From UBA10649 sp037130755 (GTDB lineage Bacteria > Actinomycetota > Actinomycetes > S36-B12), in assembly GCA_037130755.1 (NCBI GenBank), contig JBAXSI010000003.1, forward strand, positions 62,001-126,000: a stretch of 64,000 nt of DNA. Reading direction: 5' to 3'. The notes under the pieces were generated by a model. The model saw nothing but the letters and a program-made list of their open reading frames with translations, made no database searches and was not told where the DNA came from. This document shows, one piece after another, positions 8,439-16,966 of this stretch. A program made the position numbers and the translations under genes. Positions within the stretch are counted from its first letter, which is position 1; each line of letters begins with the position of its first letter.

Positions 8439-10687
8439 GGTCGTACCACCGAAAGTTCCTCGGGGACTGCATCCACGTCGCACCACTGCCGCTCGATCGC
8501 GACAAGCGACACCACGGTGGTGTGATACCTGGCCTCGATCGCCTCGTCGGAGTACGGATTGCGCTCCGGCTCGGGCGTGGCTCCCTTCGCATGGCGGCCT
8601 GCGTTGATACCCAGCTGTCGATATGAATCCCGGCTCAGGCTCGGGGCCACGGAGTACAGCTCGAGGTTGGCGAGTGGCGCGAGGTCGCGACGATGGATGA
8701 GCGCGGTGCCCTTGGCCTGCAAGCCAATCCCGATCCCGGAGCCGGACATGCGTGCTGCCGTCAGGCCGATGAGACCGAGGTCGATGGTGTCGTTCATCCG
8801 GACGACGCGTCCTACGCAACCTTCCTCCTCGAGGCCGGCGAGCAGTTCGTCGAGCGCGTCGACGACCGTGAGTCCGCACAGGGTCTGCCAGATCGCCCGG
8901 GCGGTGGCAGGCGACACACCGATCACGACGTCGCGTGGATCGTCGCTGCGTCGAGCAGGACCGATCACCTGGAGGTCGGTCGACGCGTGTGCTGCCTGCA
9001 CCGATCGTAGATCGTCGACGGAGCGCTCCTGCCTGATCGCGTCGATCTCCCGCTGCCGCTCTGCCGTGGGCTCGTAGCCGGTGCCAGGGCCGGCGTAGTC
9101 GTTCGGGTCGGTGACCAGACTGAGGATCTCCATCGACTCGGTGAAGATCGCCGCTGTCTGCAGGTAGTCGCCGTGCACCCGCGCTTTGAGCATCGCGAGC
9201 ATCCGCTCGGCTTCCTCTTCGTAGCCGGCCTCGTCGAGTGCACGGATCACGTCGACCATCGTGACGTGGGTGTCGCGGATCAGCCGAGAGGCCGACAGCG
9301 GCGTCATGAGGTCGGCGCTCGGCACGTCCTTCGATCCAGCGGCATCGATCGCCTCGGCCGCCCACGTGTCGGTGAAGTCCCCGAGTCCGAGGATGCGGTA
9401 GACGTCGCGGACGGCACTCACGGCGCGCTCGCGCAGGGCCGCAACGGTCGGCTCTGCCGCGGTGCGAAGGCCACCATCCACGCCCCAGTCGCGCTGCATG
9501 GCCAGGAAGTCGTCGATGTCCTCGGAGTTCCACTGGCTCGGGCCGAACATGTTGTCGTATCGCTGGACGGACCCGAAGCCGCTGCAGATGAAGTCCGAGC
9601 CGCCGATGAAGATCGGGTGCGTGCGGGAGGTCCGGCGCACGTCCGACTCGCTCATGAGCGCATCGTTGCCCGTGCATGCCTCGAGGTTGCGGACCATGAC
9701 CATGAGGTTCTCGGCCATGAGGCTGCGCACGCCTCCCGGCACCGCGCCGGCGACCGAGGCCGAGTCGATCCCGCCGTTCTGGACGCCCTGAGAGCCGATC
9801 GCGCGGGCGAGAGCAACGCAGCGGGACTCGAGGTAGAACATCGAGCAGCCCTCGGCGCTGCCCATCAGGGCCTCCGCCCCGCCGCCCGATGTCACGCGCA
9901 TCTTGATTCCGCGGCTCGCATACGCGGAGGTCAGGAAGGCCTTTGACCATGGGGTGTCGTCCCCGTCGACGAAGATCTGCTCAGTCCCGTACAGCGAGAC
10001 GGTCTCGGCGTAGGACACCAGTCCGCGCATGCCCATCTCGAGTTCAAGCGCCTCCTCGACGGAGCACTGAACAAGGATGCCGGGGGAGCCGACGGCGGCC
10101 CCGATGCTGACCGCGATCGCGTTCGAGGGCGCATCCCCGAGTACCGGCACCGTGGTCTCGATCTCGCGGAAGCCGAAGGCCGCCGCGGTGGCGGCGTCCG
10201 CAGCGAGCAGCAGCGGGTCGTCGGACCGGTTCGTCACGTGCGCCTGATTGCTCGGCGTGCGACGTGCCCGGCACTTCGTCATGGCCAACGTCAGTTCCGC
10301 CGGGCGGAGCAGCGTGAGCACACAAGCGAGCTTGGCCGGTGTCATGCCCGCCGCGATCCTGACGACTTCTGCGCGCGGCACCGCGGGATCGACGATCATG
10401 CGCGCGAAGTCCAGTTCCGGCAGGGCCATGGCCTCCTCGGCGACCGTCAGGTCAAGTCCGTGTGCAGCGATGAAGGCGTCGATGATGTCGAACTCGGCTG
10501 CAGGGCGAGAGTCCATCTCGGCGACGCGGCCGCCGTCGATGACAAGGGAGGGCACCGGGTCGGCGGGTGACGCGAACGCGACGAGTCCGAGCTCGGCATT
10601 GGTGACTGCGAAGCCGTCGAGGTTCACTCGCTGCTCGTCCATGAACCGGAACCGGCCGATCGGCCGACGGTCCCCGATTTCGCTCAT
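8435..10687 (-). CDS. B12-dependent diol/glycerol dehydratase, fused large and medium subunits
   Basis: 750 residues. Residues 1 to about 555 match the catalytic TIM-barrel subunit (PduC/GldA), with the cluster GSAEGCSMFYLESRC and GSQGVQNGGIDS. From about 569 (VIGPARRSDDPRDVVIGVSP) to the end it matches the medium subunit (PduD), including GSGIGIGLQAKGTALIHRRD and YRQLGINAGRHAKG. The enzyme turns 1,2-propanediol or glycerol into propionaldehyde or 3-hydroxypropionaldehyde using adenosylcobalamin. Fusion removes the free medium-subunit N-terminus that carries the targeting peptide in Pdu systems. ATG at 10687 overlaps the preceding stop. Which diol is used cannot be told from the sequence by eye. 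Confidence 0.92.
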   Translation of the reverse strand: MSEIGDRRPIGRFRFMDEQRVNLDGFAVTNAELGLVAFASPADPVPSLVIDGGRVAEMDSRPAAEFDIIDAFIAAHGLDLTVAEEAMALPELDFARMIVDPAVPRAEVVRIAAGMTPAKLACVLTLLRPAELTLAMTKCRARRTPSNQAHVTNRSDDPLLLAADAATAAAFGFREIETTVPVLGDAPSNAIAVSIGAAVGSPGILVQCSVEEALELEMGMRGLVSYAETVSLYGTEQIFVDGDDTPWSKAFLTSAYASRGIKMRVTSGGGAEALMGSAEGCSMFYLESRCVALARAIGSQGVQNGGIDSASVAGAVPGGVRSLMAENLMVMVRNLEACTGNDALMSESDVRRTSRTHPIFIGGSDFICSGFGSVQRYDNMFGPSQWNSEDIDDFLAMQRDWGVDGGLRTAAEPTVAALRERAVSAVRDVYRILGLGDFTDTWAAEAIDAAGSKDVPSADLMTPLSASRLIRDTHVTMVDVIRALDEAGYEEEAERMLAMLKARVHGDYLQTAAIFTESMEILSLVTDPNDYAGPGTGYEPTAERQREIDAIRQERSVDDLRSVQAAHASTDLQVIGPARRSDDPRDVVIGVSPATARAIWQTLCGLTVVDALDELLAGLEEEGCVGRVVRMNDTIDLGLIGLTAARMSGSGIGIGLQAKGTALIHRRDLAPLANLELYSVAPSLSRDSYRQLGINAGRHAKGATPEPERNPYSDEAIEARYHTTVVSLVAIERQWCDVDAVPEELSVVRP

Positions 10688-11109
10688 ACGCCTTGCTCCG
10701 CAACGAATCTCGTCAGTGCTGACTCGGCCGAGCGGCGATCCTGATCGGCCGAGCCGCCACTGACGCCGATGCCGCCGACGACGCGATCGCCGTCCCACAG
10801 GGGCACGCCACCGGCGAAGGCGATGTACCGGCCTGAGTCCGCGGAGTTCATCCCCGCGAGGTCGGCTCCGGGGGAGACCAGCGCGGTGAGCTCGTGCGTC
10901 GCGCATCGATGCGCGACTGCCGTGTAGGCCTTGTCGCGAGCCAGAACGGGCCCCGCGATCTCAGCACCGTCCATGCGCTGAAAGGCAATCAGGTGGCCGC
11001 CCGCATCGACGACGGCGACCGAGACGAGCGCGCCGTCGTCGGCTGCCGTCGCGATGGCGCGATCGCACAGGACGACGGCGAGGCTCAGGTCGATCTCGAA
11101 GCGGCTCAC
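10684..11109 (-). CDS. GlcG / PduO C-terminal-type haem-binding domain protein (DUF336)
   Basis: 141 residues of the Haem_degrading/GlcG family (PF03928), the same domain as the C-terminal half of PduO. The family signature is clear: VSVAVVDAGGHLIAFQRMDGA, then RDKAYTAVA and a closing GGVPLWDGDRVVGGIGVSGG. In Pdu-type clusters this domain accompanies B12 enzymes; its function is poorly understood, with haem binding reported for some members. GTG at 11109 overlaps the formamidase stop, and its stop overlaps the dehydratase ATG, placing it inside the operon. Confidence 0.88.
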   Translation of the reverse strand: MSRFEIDLSLAVVLCDRAIATAADDGALVSVAVVDAGGHLIAFQRMDGAEIAGPVLARDKAYTAVAHRCATHELTALVSPGADLAGMNSADSGRYIAFAGGVPLWDGDRVVGGIGVSGGSADQDRRSAESALTRFVAEQGV

Positions 11110-12125
11110 CCTCGCCACTGTGCTGCGGCCTTCCGCATCTTGTCGTGCATGCCGTCCATGGAGCGGATGGCGCCGAGGATGGACTTGGGGACCTTGCACA
11201 CGACGGTGTAGTTCGTGTCGACGACGTTGGCGATAGGTGTCAATGCGGCCTGCGAGACCAGTTGGTAGGAGTCGATGGTGCTCTGCCCGGTCAACTCGGC
11301 CACCCACAGCACCATCTGCTGGTGTGCGATCCGGAACGCGTCCTCGAGAGGCCGCGCGGACCCGGTGGTCATGATGAACTCGTCGCTCTCCAGCCGCGGC
11401 CAGGCGGTGGCGTGACCGCGTACGACGTCGAGCACAACCGTGGTGTCCATCGCGCACTCCACGGCGACACCGCAGGTCTCGCCTTCGCCCTGCCGGGCAT
11501 GGCCGTCGCCCAGGCTGAACAGGGCGCCCTCGACATTCACTCCGAGGTAGCACGTCACGCCGGCGCGCATCTCCGGTGTGTCCATGTTGCCGCCCCAGTC
11601 GCCCGGCGCGAGGGACGACCGCACTTCGCCCAGGGCCGGGGCGACACCGACGGTGCCGTGCATCGGGTCGAGCGGCAGCGCGGCAGTGAACGGCGTGTCG
11701 GCGGCCATGTACCTCACCACCGATTCCGCGCGGTCGATCTCGTAGATCCACGTGCGTTCGAGGAGTGCCCCGTGCAGCATGGCAGTGGTCGGCGTGGACG
11801 TCAGTGAGCCGAAGAACGGGACAGTGCTGCTCACGCCCCACGCCTCGCGTGGCTCGATCGAGACGAAGTGGACGGCCAGCGTGTCGCCTGGCTGAGCCCC
11901 CTCCACGTAGAACGGCCCCGTCTGCGGGTTCAGCAGGCGAGGGTCGCAGACCTCGCTGGCGAGGTCACTTGTGCTGCGGACACGTCCGCCGAAGCAGTCC
12001 ATGGTCCAGGTAGACAGGACGGTGCCGGGACGGACCGAGGCGACCGGTGCCACCCCACCGAACGTGTACGCGTAGGTGGTCGGGTCGGCGTCGGCGTCGG
12101 GCTCCCAGCGGAGCTCATCAGGCAC
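11106..12125 (-). CDS. Formamidase/acetamidase family amidase (FmdA/AmdA)
   Basis: 339 residues of the FmdA/AmdA family, which release ammonia from short amides such as formamide or acetamide. Visible family blocks are GPFYVEGAQPGDTLAVH, DPMHGTVGVAP, GGNMDTPEMRAGVT and LGDGHARQGEGE (the conserved GDxHAxQGxGE motif). Length is somewhat short of the usual 400 but the core is complete. GTG start with GAGGAG five bases upstream. Being translationally coupled to the haem-binding and dehydratase genes, it may act on an amide in the same pathway, but no such step is established for diol dehydratase clusters. Confidence 0.9.
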   Translation of the reverse strand: MPDELRWEPDADADPTTYAYTFGGVAPVASVRPGTVLSTWTMDCFGGRVRSTSDLASEVCDPRLLNPQTGPFYVEGAQPGDTLAVHFVSIEPREAWGVSSTVPFFGSLTSTPTTAMLHGALLERTWIYEIDRAESVVRYMAADTPFTAALPLDPMHGTVGVAPALGEVRSSLAPGDWGGNMDTPEMRAGVTCYLGVNVEGALFSLGDGHARQGEGETCGVAVECAMDTTVVLDVVRGHATAWPRLESDEFIMTTGSARPLEDAFRIAHQQMVLWVAELTGQSTIDSYQLVSQAALTPIANVVDTNYTVVCKVPKSILGAIRSMDGMHDKMRKAAAQWRG

Positions 12126-12153
12126 AGGGTCTCCTCACGTACGGACGATGAAA

Positions 12154-12195
12154 GTCTGAGGGGTGCACGCCCGGCAGGCAATGCACCCCTCAGAC
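12154..12195 (-). terminator. 14-bp perfect inverted repeat between permease and formamidase genes
   Basis: Bases 12154-12167 and 12182-12195 are exact inverse complements around a 14-base loop. The element lies in the 83-base gap after the permease gene. No U tract follows on the minus strand, so it may act as a partial terminator or as an RNA processing or stability element that sets permease and enzyme levels apart. Confidence 0.6.
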
Positions 12196-12208
12196 ACGGT
12201 TCGCTCGG

Positions 12209-13822
12209 CTAGACGCGCTCGTGCGCCTCTTCGATGGTCGTGCGACCGATCTCCGCATAGATGTCCGGGGCCTTTGCCCGGACGACCAGTGCGTACACCA
12301 CGCCGATCACGAAGATGCCGATGACGTAGAAGGGCATCCACTGGAACACCAGGCTGTCGGCTGCCAAGCCTGCCGCGAAGTTGCGGTTCGACCACAGCAG
12401 GTACAGCGCATAGACCATGCCCGCCGCTCCGATGATGGGCGCGATGAGCGTCATGATGATGTTGCCCTTGTGCACCTTCTTCACCCAGAAGAACCAGATC
12501 ACCGCAAGCGAGGTGAAGACCTGCACGATCAGGACCATGGCCGTGCCGATCAGGGCGAGGATGCCGTAGACGTTCACGTACGGGATCAGGTCCGGCGTCG
12601 CGACCTGGTTCCCGTTCGCGTCAAGGACGTATACGTTCGTGAAGAGAAGGAACAGCACGCACAGCACGATCGTGATCCCGCTCTGCACGAACGAGGCAAT
12701 TGCAGGGGAGCCGTGCTTGCGGTTCACATGGCCCAGCGTGTTCCGCACTGCGGGCGTGATGCTCTCGCGCCCCATCGCGTAGATGTACCGCGAGGCGGCG
12801 TTGTGGAAGGCCATTGCGCAGGCGAACGAACCGACCACGACGAGCAGCTTGTAGATGTTCTCGAGGAAGCCGCCGAGGTTCGCGTTCACGAGGTTCAGCC
12901 ACAGGTCGATCGGCGAGGCGCCTGCAGACACCTCGACCGAAGTCGCGAAGCCGTTGCCGACGACGACCATCCACGACATGAACGTGTAGAACAGGCCGAG
13001 GCCCACCACCGCGATCATCGTGGCAAGGGGGACGTTGCGCTTGGGGTTCTTGGACTCCTCGCCGTAGACAGCCGTGGTCTCGTAGCCGATCCAGGACCAG
13101 AAGGCGAAGAAGATGCCGATGGCCGCGACTCCGGCGGCGACGCCGGTGCCGAACGCGCCCTGAGGGAGGGAGTTGAAGCCGGCAGCTGGACTCACGGTTT
13201 CGGAGGGCGCGAAGCCGTCCGGGCCGCCCTTGAGGAGGACCGAGATGCCGAGGGTGGCGAGGAGGAGGACCTCGCAGATCAGGGTGACGCTGAGGATGCC
13301 CGCGGCCAGGGTCACCGAGTAGTACGTGAGGATCGCAATGACGATGATCGCCAGCAGCGCGATCCAGATCCAGTTGACCGTCAGGCCCATCGGGGACAGG
13401 ACGTACTGGGCGGCGAAGTAGGCGAAGCCGCCGATCAGGGACGCCTCGAAGATGATGTAGGCCACGGCGGCCAGGAGCCCGGAGGCCATTCCCCAGACCT
13501 GGCCGAGGCCCTGGGAGATGAAGCCGTAGAAGGCACCGGCAGTCGTGACGTGGCGGGCCATGGCCACGAAGCCGAGCGTGAAGATGGTCAGGACGATCGT
13601 GGCGAAGAAGTAGCCGCCCGACACCGCGATGCCGTTGCCGTAGCCGACGGCGATCGGGACGTTGAAGCTCATCGCCGTGATGGGGGCGGCGTTCGCGACC
13701 GCCATGAACAGCACGCCGGCGAGCCCTACCGCGCCGGCCTTCAGGCGCGCTTGGTCCTTGGGCGAGGGCTGATGATCACCGGGCAGCGCGTGCGGCCCGT
13801 CCTCGACGTTGCTCGTGCTCAT
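12209..13822 (-). CDS. APC-superfamily amino acid/amine permease
   Basis: 537 residues with about 12 membrane segments. The first helix starts at LKAGAVGLAGVLFMAVANAAP and the family motif GYGNGIAVSGG follows. Homologues accompany the RMM/aminopropanol type microcompartments, where uptake of the amine is expected, and this is the first gene of the leftward operon. The ATG at 13822 is chosen because GGGAGGA lies six bases upstream. A promoter (complement of 13873-13901) lies about 50 bases upstream, and the short leader can form a CCTGC/GCAGG hairpin. Substrate inferred from context only. Confidence 0.88.
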   Translation of the reverse strand: MSTSNVEDGPHALPGDHQPSPKDQARLKAGAVGLAGVLFMAVANAAPITAMSFNVPIAVGYGNGIAVSGGYFFATIVLTIFTLGFVAMARHVTTAGAFYGFISQGLGQVWGMASGLLAAVAYIIFEASLIGGFAYFAAQYVLSPMGLTVNWIWIALLAIIVIAILTYYSVTLAAGILSVTLICEVLLLATLGISVLLKGGPDGFAPSETVSPAAGFNSLPQGAFGTGVAAGVAAIGIFFAFWSWIGYETTAVYGEESKNPKRNVPLATMIAVVGLGLFYTFMSWMVVVGNGFATSVEVSAGASPIDLWLNLVNANLGGFLENIYKLLVVVGSFACAMAFHNAASRYIYAMGRESITPAVRNTLGHVNRKHGSPAIASFVQSGITIVLCVLFLLFTNVYVLDANGNQVATPDLIPYVNVYGILALIGTAMVLIVQVFTSLAVIWFFWVKKVHKGNIIMTLIAPIIGAAGMVYALYLLWSNRNFAAGLAADSLVFQWMPFYVIGIFVIGVVYALVVRAKAPDIYAEIGRTTIEEAHERV

Positions 13823-13872
13823 GAAGCGTCCTCCCAACCAGGGCCTGCGTGATGCAGGTCACGTTGGGGCGG

Positions 13873-13901
13873 AGTATTGCGCCATCCTTGGACCGTTACA
13901 A
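13873..13901 (-). promoter_or_regulatory. Promoter of the permease-formamidase-dehydratase operon
   Basis: Reading the minus strand, TTGTAA (complement of 13896-13901) and AATACT (complement of 13873-13878) are separated by 17 bases, close to a housekeeping sigma promoter. It would give a leader of about 45 bases carrying a GGGAGGA ribosome-binding site. Confidence 0.6.
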
Positions 13902-13951
13902 GCACTTCCGGTGTTTCCGGTTTGGTTTTCTCCCAGACTTAACACCGAAAC

Positions 13952-14077
13952 GGTCTGTTTACCGCCCGGCAACCTCCGCGAGACCACACCGTTACGAGCA
14001 GGCCCGTGGCATTCGTGCGGGGAATCCGGGACTTAGGTCCCTTTTTTCGGTATTGATTTGGTCTGCTTATTCGGTAT
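13952..14077. repeat. Candidate operator repeats in the divergent control region
   Basis: GGTCTGTTTACCG at 13952-13964 recurs as GGTCTGCTTATTCG at 14060-14073, and TTCGGTAT occurs at 14046-14053 and again at 14070-14077, bracketing the -35 to -10 interval of the rightward promoter. The GntR regulator encoded at 20957 is the obvious candidate to bind here, but that is inference. Confidence 0.4.
14028..14047 (+). terminator. Intrinsic terminator upstream of the aminotransferase promoter
   Basis: GGGAC (14028-14032), loop TTAG, GTCCC (14037-14041) and then six T (14042-14047): a classic short hairpin with U tract, rare in this GC-rich window. It ends just before the -35 of the operon promoter. 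It faces rightward, yet no gene is recognised between it and the permease start, so it either insulates the operon from transcription entering the 264-base gap or ends an unseen small RNA. Confidence 0.65.
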
Positions 14078-14080
14078 GCT
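14053..14080 (+). promoter_or_regulatory. Promoter of the microcompartment operon (leaderless)
   Basis: TTGATT at 14053-14058 and TATGCT at 14075-14080 are 16 bases apart. The GTG start of the first gene follows the -10 by six bases, so the mRNA should begin at the start codon. Confidence 0.65.
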
Positions 14081-14086
14081 AGGGAG

Positions 14087-15400
14087 GTGACCGAGCAGGC
14101 CAGCGCCGCGCCCGAGTACGACTACGGGCTGTTCACGTTCTCCTCCAAGGCCGAGGTGCTCGAGAAGGCCAAGGAGTACTGGAACCCTGGCAAGACCCAG
14201 TTCTGGATCGACTCCGGCGTGCCCTTGGTCATCGACCGGCGCGAGGAGTACTTCATCTGGGACATGTCCGGCAAGCGCCTGATCGACCTCCACCTGAACG
14301 GTGGCACGTACAACCTCGGGCATCGCAATCCCGAGGTCGTGCAGGCCCTGACGGTCGCGATGCAGCACTTCGACGTGGGCAACCATCACTTCCCGGCGCT
14401 GGCCCGCACGGCGCTGGCCGAGGCGCTGATCTCGTCGGCGCCCGCTGGCCTGTCGAAGGTCATCTACGGCTCCGGCGGCGGCGAGGCGATCGACATCGCG
14501 CTCAAGACGGCCCGGCACGCCACGCAGAAGCGCAAGATCGTCTCGATCATCAAGGCGTATCACGGTCACACCGGCCTCGCGGTGGGCACGGGCGACGACC
14601 GGTTCTCCAAGCTCTTCCTCTCCGACCAGCCCGAGGACTTCCCACACGTTCCCTTCAACGACCTCGAGGCGATGGAGGATGCGCTGAGGGGCCGCGACGT
14701 CGCTGCGGTGATCATGGAGACGATCCCAGCGACCTACGGCTTCCCGCTGCCCGAACCCGGCTACCTCCGCGCCGTCAAGGCACTGTGCGAGGAGTACGAC
14801 GCGCTCTACATCGCCGACGAGGTGCAGACCGGTCTCATGCGCACGGGTGAGCTGTGGGCCATCACCAAGGAGGGCATCGAGCCCGACATCATGGTCACCG
14901 GCAAGGGCATCTCGGGCGGCATGTACCCGATCGCGTGCGTCCTCGTGAAGGAGGAGTCGGCCGGCTGGCTCACCGAGGACGGCTTCGGCCACATCTCCAC
15001 CTTCGGCGGCGCCGAGCTCGGCTGCATCGCCGCGATCAAGGCACTGGAGATCTGCTCGCGCGACGAGACCCGGTCGATGGTCCACTACATCGCCGACCTC
15101 ATCGGCACGGGCATGCGCGCCATTCAGGCCGAGTATCCGGACTGGTTCATCGGCATCCGGCAGAACGGCGTCATCCTGGGACTGGAGTTCAACGACCCGC
15201 AGGGCGCCAAGTACGTCATGCGGCACCTCTACGAGAACGGCGTGTGGGCGATCTTCTCCACCCTCGACCCGCGGGTCCTGCAGTTCAAGCCCGGCATCCT
15301 GCTCAAGCCAGAGGTGGCCGAGGAGGTTCTCGACCGGTTCGAGATCGCCGTCGGGCGGGCCTATCGCGAGGTCATGGGACTTCGGGGGTCGGGACGATGA
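14087..15400 (+). CDS. Class III PLP-dependent aminotransferase / amine-phosphate lyase
   Basis: 437 residues, a fold-type I class III enzyme. The cofactor ring motif GSGGGEAIDIALK is at 128-140, the PLP-nitrogen aspartate is D244 in IADEVQTG, and the Schiff-base lysine is K273 in TGKGISGG. In the RMM-type microcompartment loci the equivalent enzyme is thought to act on O-phospho-1-amino-2-propanol, releasing phosphate and ammonia and giving propionaldehyde, much as related ethanolamine-phosphate lyases do. That role is taken from context; a plain transaminase is the alternative. First gene of the operon, apparently leaderless; ends with an ATGA overlap to the aldehyde dehydrogenase. Confidence 0.88.
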   Translation: MTEQASAAPEYDYGLFTFSSKAEVLEKAKEYWNPGKTQFWIDSGVPLVIDRREEYFIWDMSGKRLIDLHLNGGTYNLGHRNPEVVQALTVAMQHFDVGNHHFPALARTALAEALISSAPAGLSKVIYGSGGGEAIDIALKTARHATQKRKIVSIIKAYHGHTGLAVGTGDDRFSKLFLSDQPEDFPHVPFNDLEAMEDALRGRDVAAVIMETIPATYGFPLPEPGYLRAVKALCEEYDALYIADEVQTGLMRTGELWAITKEGIEPDIMVTGKGISGGMYPIACVLVKEESAGWLTEDGFGHISTFGGAELGCIAAIKALEICSRDETRSMVHYIADLIGTGMRAIQAEYPDWFIGIRQNGVILGLEFNDPQGAKYVMRHLYENGVWAIFSTLDPRVLQFKPGILLKPEVAEEVLDRFEIAVGRAYREVMGLRGSGR

Positions 15401-16962
15401 CCGCACTGCTCGCCGAGATCCCGTTGGAGCCGGCCGGCGTCCCGCGCGGGCGCGCGATGGTCGAGCGCGCCCAGTGGGCGGCGCGGGCGTTCGCGAGCTA
15501 CGACATCGAGACCGTGCGGCGCATCGCCAAGGCCGCTGCGGAGGCGGGTGAGCAGCACGCGAAGGAGTTTGCCGAGGCGGCCGTCGCGGAGACGGGCTTC
15601 GGCGTCGCCGAGCACAAGGTGCTGAAGAACGTGGCCTGCTCGATCGGCATCTGGAACACCTATGGCCAGCAGGACTACGTCACGCCGGTGGTGCACGAGG
15701 ACCAGCGGATGGTCGAAGTGCCGCGGCCCGCCGGCGTGGTCTTCGCCCTGACACCGTCGACCAATCCGGTAGCGACGACCTACTTCAAGATCATGCTGGC
15801 CCTGCTCACCAGGAACGCGATCATCATCAGCCCGCATCCGTATGCGAAGAAGGTGTGCAGCGACGCCGCGCGCGTCATGCGCGACGCCGCGGTGGCGGCA
15901 GGCGCGCCAGACGGCTGCATCCAGTTCGTCGATGAGCCTTCCATTCCGTTGATCGACGCACTGATGACCGATCCTCGCGTTGCGGTGATCGTGGCGACGG
16001 GCGGAAGCCCGATGGTCCGGGCGGCGTATCGCAGCGGCAATCCGGCGATCGGCGTCGGTCCTGGCAACGTTCCTGTGCTCGTGGATGCAACGGCCGACCT
16101 CGCCTTGGCGGCCCGCCACTTGGTCGCGAGCAAGGCGTTCGACAACTCGATCCTGTGCACGAACGAGTCGGTGGTGATCGTCGAGGAGCGCGTTGCAGCA
16201 CCCTTCGCAGCGGCGATGCGGCGCGAGGGCGCATACATCCTCGACGGCGACGAGATCGACGCAGTCAAGAGCCTGATCTTCCCGGCCGAGCACTTCGACG
16301 TGTCGTGGGTGGGCCGTTCCGCGCGCCAGATCGCGGACGCTGCCGGGGTGAAGGCCCCGGTCAACACCAGGATCCTGGTCGCACCGTTCCCGATCGTCGT
16401 GCCCGAGGAGATGCTCGCTCACGAGAAGCTGTGCCCGGTCCTTGGCATGGTGACGGTCCCGAGCGCCGCTCGCGGCATCGACGCTGCGCGTGCCGTGCTT
16501 CGCATCACCGGCGCCGGCCACAGCGCGGCAATCCACAGCGAGGACGCGGAGACAGTGATGGCCTACGCGGCTGCGGTGCGCGTGCTGCGCGTCTCCGTCA
16601 ACGTCGGAAGCAGCCTTGGCAGTTCGGGGATCGAGACGAACCTCGCCCCGTCCATGACGATCGGGACGGGCTTCTTCGGAGGATCGTCCGTCGGCGAGAA
16701 CCTCGAGCCGAAGCACCTCGTCGACTCCACGCGCATCGCGTACAACGCCGACTCGCGGCTGCCGATGCCGGCGTTCGAGGGGCTCTCACCCTGGCGCGCA
16801 CCTTCTGGCGCCGTACCGCCCTACCCGATCCCGTCCAACGCGGCTGACGCACCGCGCCTGACGCCGTCGGCGACCACCTCACCCGGCGATGGGACCGACG
16901 AGCTGCGCGAGGAGATCCGCAAGCTCGTCGTCGAGGAACTCCGACAGATCATCAAGGGCTGA
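15397..16962 (+). CDS. CoA-acylating aldehyde dehydrogenase with microcompartment targeting tail
   Basis: 521 residues of the PduP/EutE-type family. It oxidises an aldehyde, here probably propionaldehyde, with NAD and CoA to the acyl-CoA. The catalytic cysteine lies in FDNSILCTNESV, and FALTPSTNPVATTYFK and GSSLGSSGIETN are family blocks. After a Pro/Ser/Thr-rich linker (about 465-498) the last 21 residues form an amphipathic helix, DELREEIRKLVVEELRQIIK, the classic encapsulation peptide, here at the C-terminus as in RMM and many other loci. It is thus predicted to sit inside the shell. ATG overlaps the aminotransferase stop. Confidence 0.93.
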   Translation: MTALLAEIPLEPAGVPRGRAMVERAQWAARAFASYDIETVRRIAKAAAEAGEQHAKEFAEAAVAETGFGVAEHKVLKNVACSIGIWNTYGQQDYVTPVVHEDQRMVEVPRPAGVVFALTPSTNPVATTYFKIMLALLTRNAIIISPHPYAKKVCSDAARVMRDAAVAAGAPDGCIQFVDEPSIPLIDALMTDPRVAVIVATGGSPMVRAAYRSGNPAIGVGPGNVPVLVDATADLALAARHLVASKAFDNSILCTNESVVIVEERVAAPFAAAMRREGAYILDGDEIDAVKSLIFPAEHFDVSWVGRSARQIADAAGVKAPVNTRILVAPFPIVVPEEMLAHEKLCPVLGMVTVPSAARGIDAARAVLRITGAGHSAAIHSEDAETVMAYAAAVRVLRVSVNVGSSLGSSGIETNLAPSMTIGTGFFGGSSVGENLEPKHLVDSTRIAYNADSRLPMPAFEGLSPWRAPSGAVPPYPIPSNAADAPRLTPSATTSPGDGTDELREEIRKLVVEELRQIIKG

Positions 16963-16966
16963 CACC

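Noticed and set aside
12221..13852. A 543-codon plus-strand open frame opposite the permease gene
   Set aside because: It is the antisense shadow of a clear membrane permease in GC-rich DNA; the translation is rich in Asp, His, Arg and Gln with no family features.
13809..14082. Short plus-strand frames of about 75 codons in the divergent control region
   Set aside because: They have no ribosome-binding site, overlap the promoters and terminator, and show no coding pattern; a non-coding RNA is more likely if anything is transcribed there.
14854..16962. A 702-codon frame that would fuse a 180-residue extension to the aldehyde dehydrogenase
   Set aside because: The extension lies out of frame over the aminotransferase gene; the dehydrogenase homology starts at the ATG at 15397, which overlaps the aminotransferase stop.
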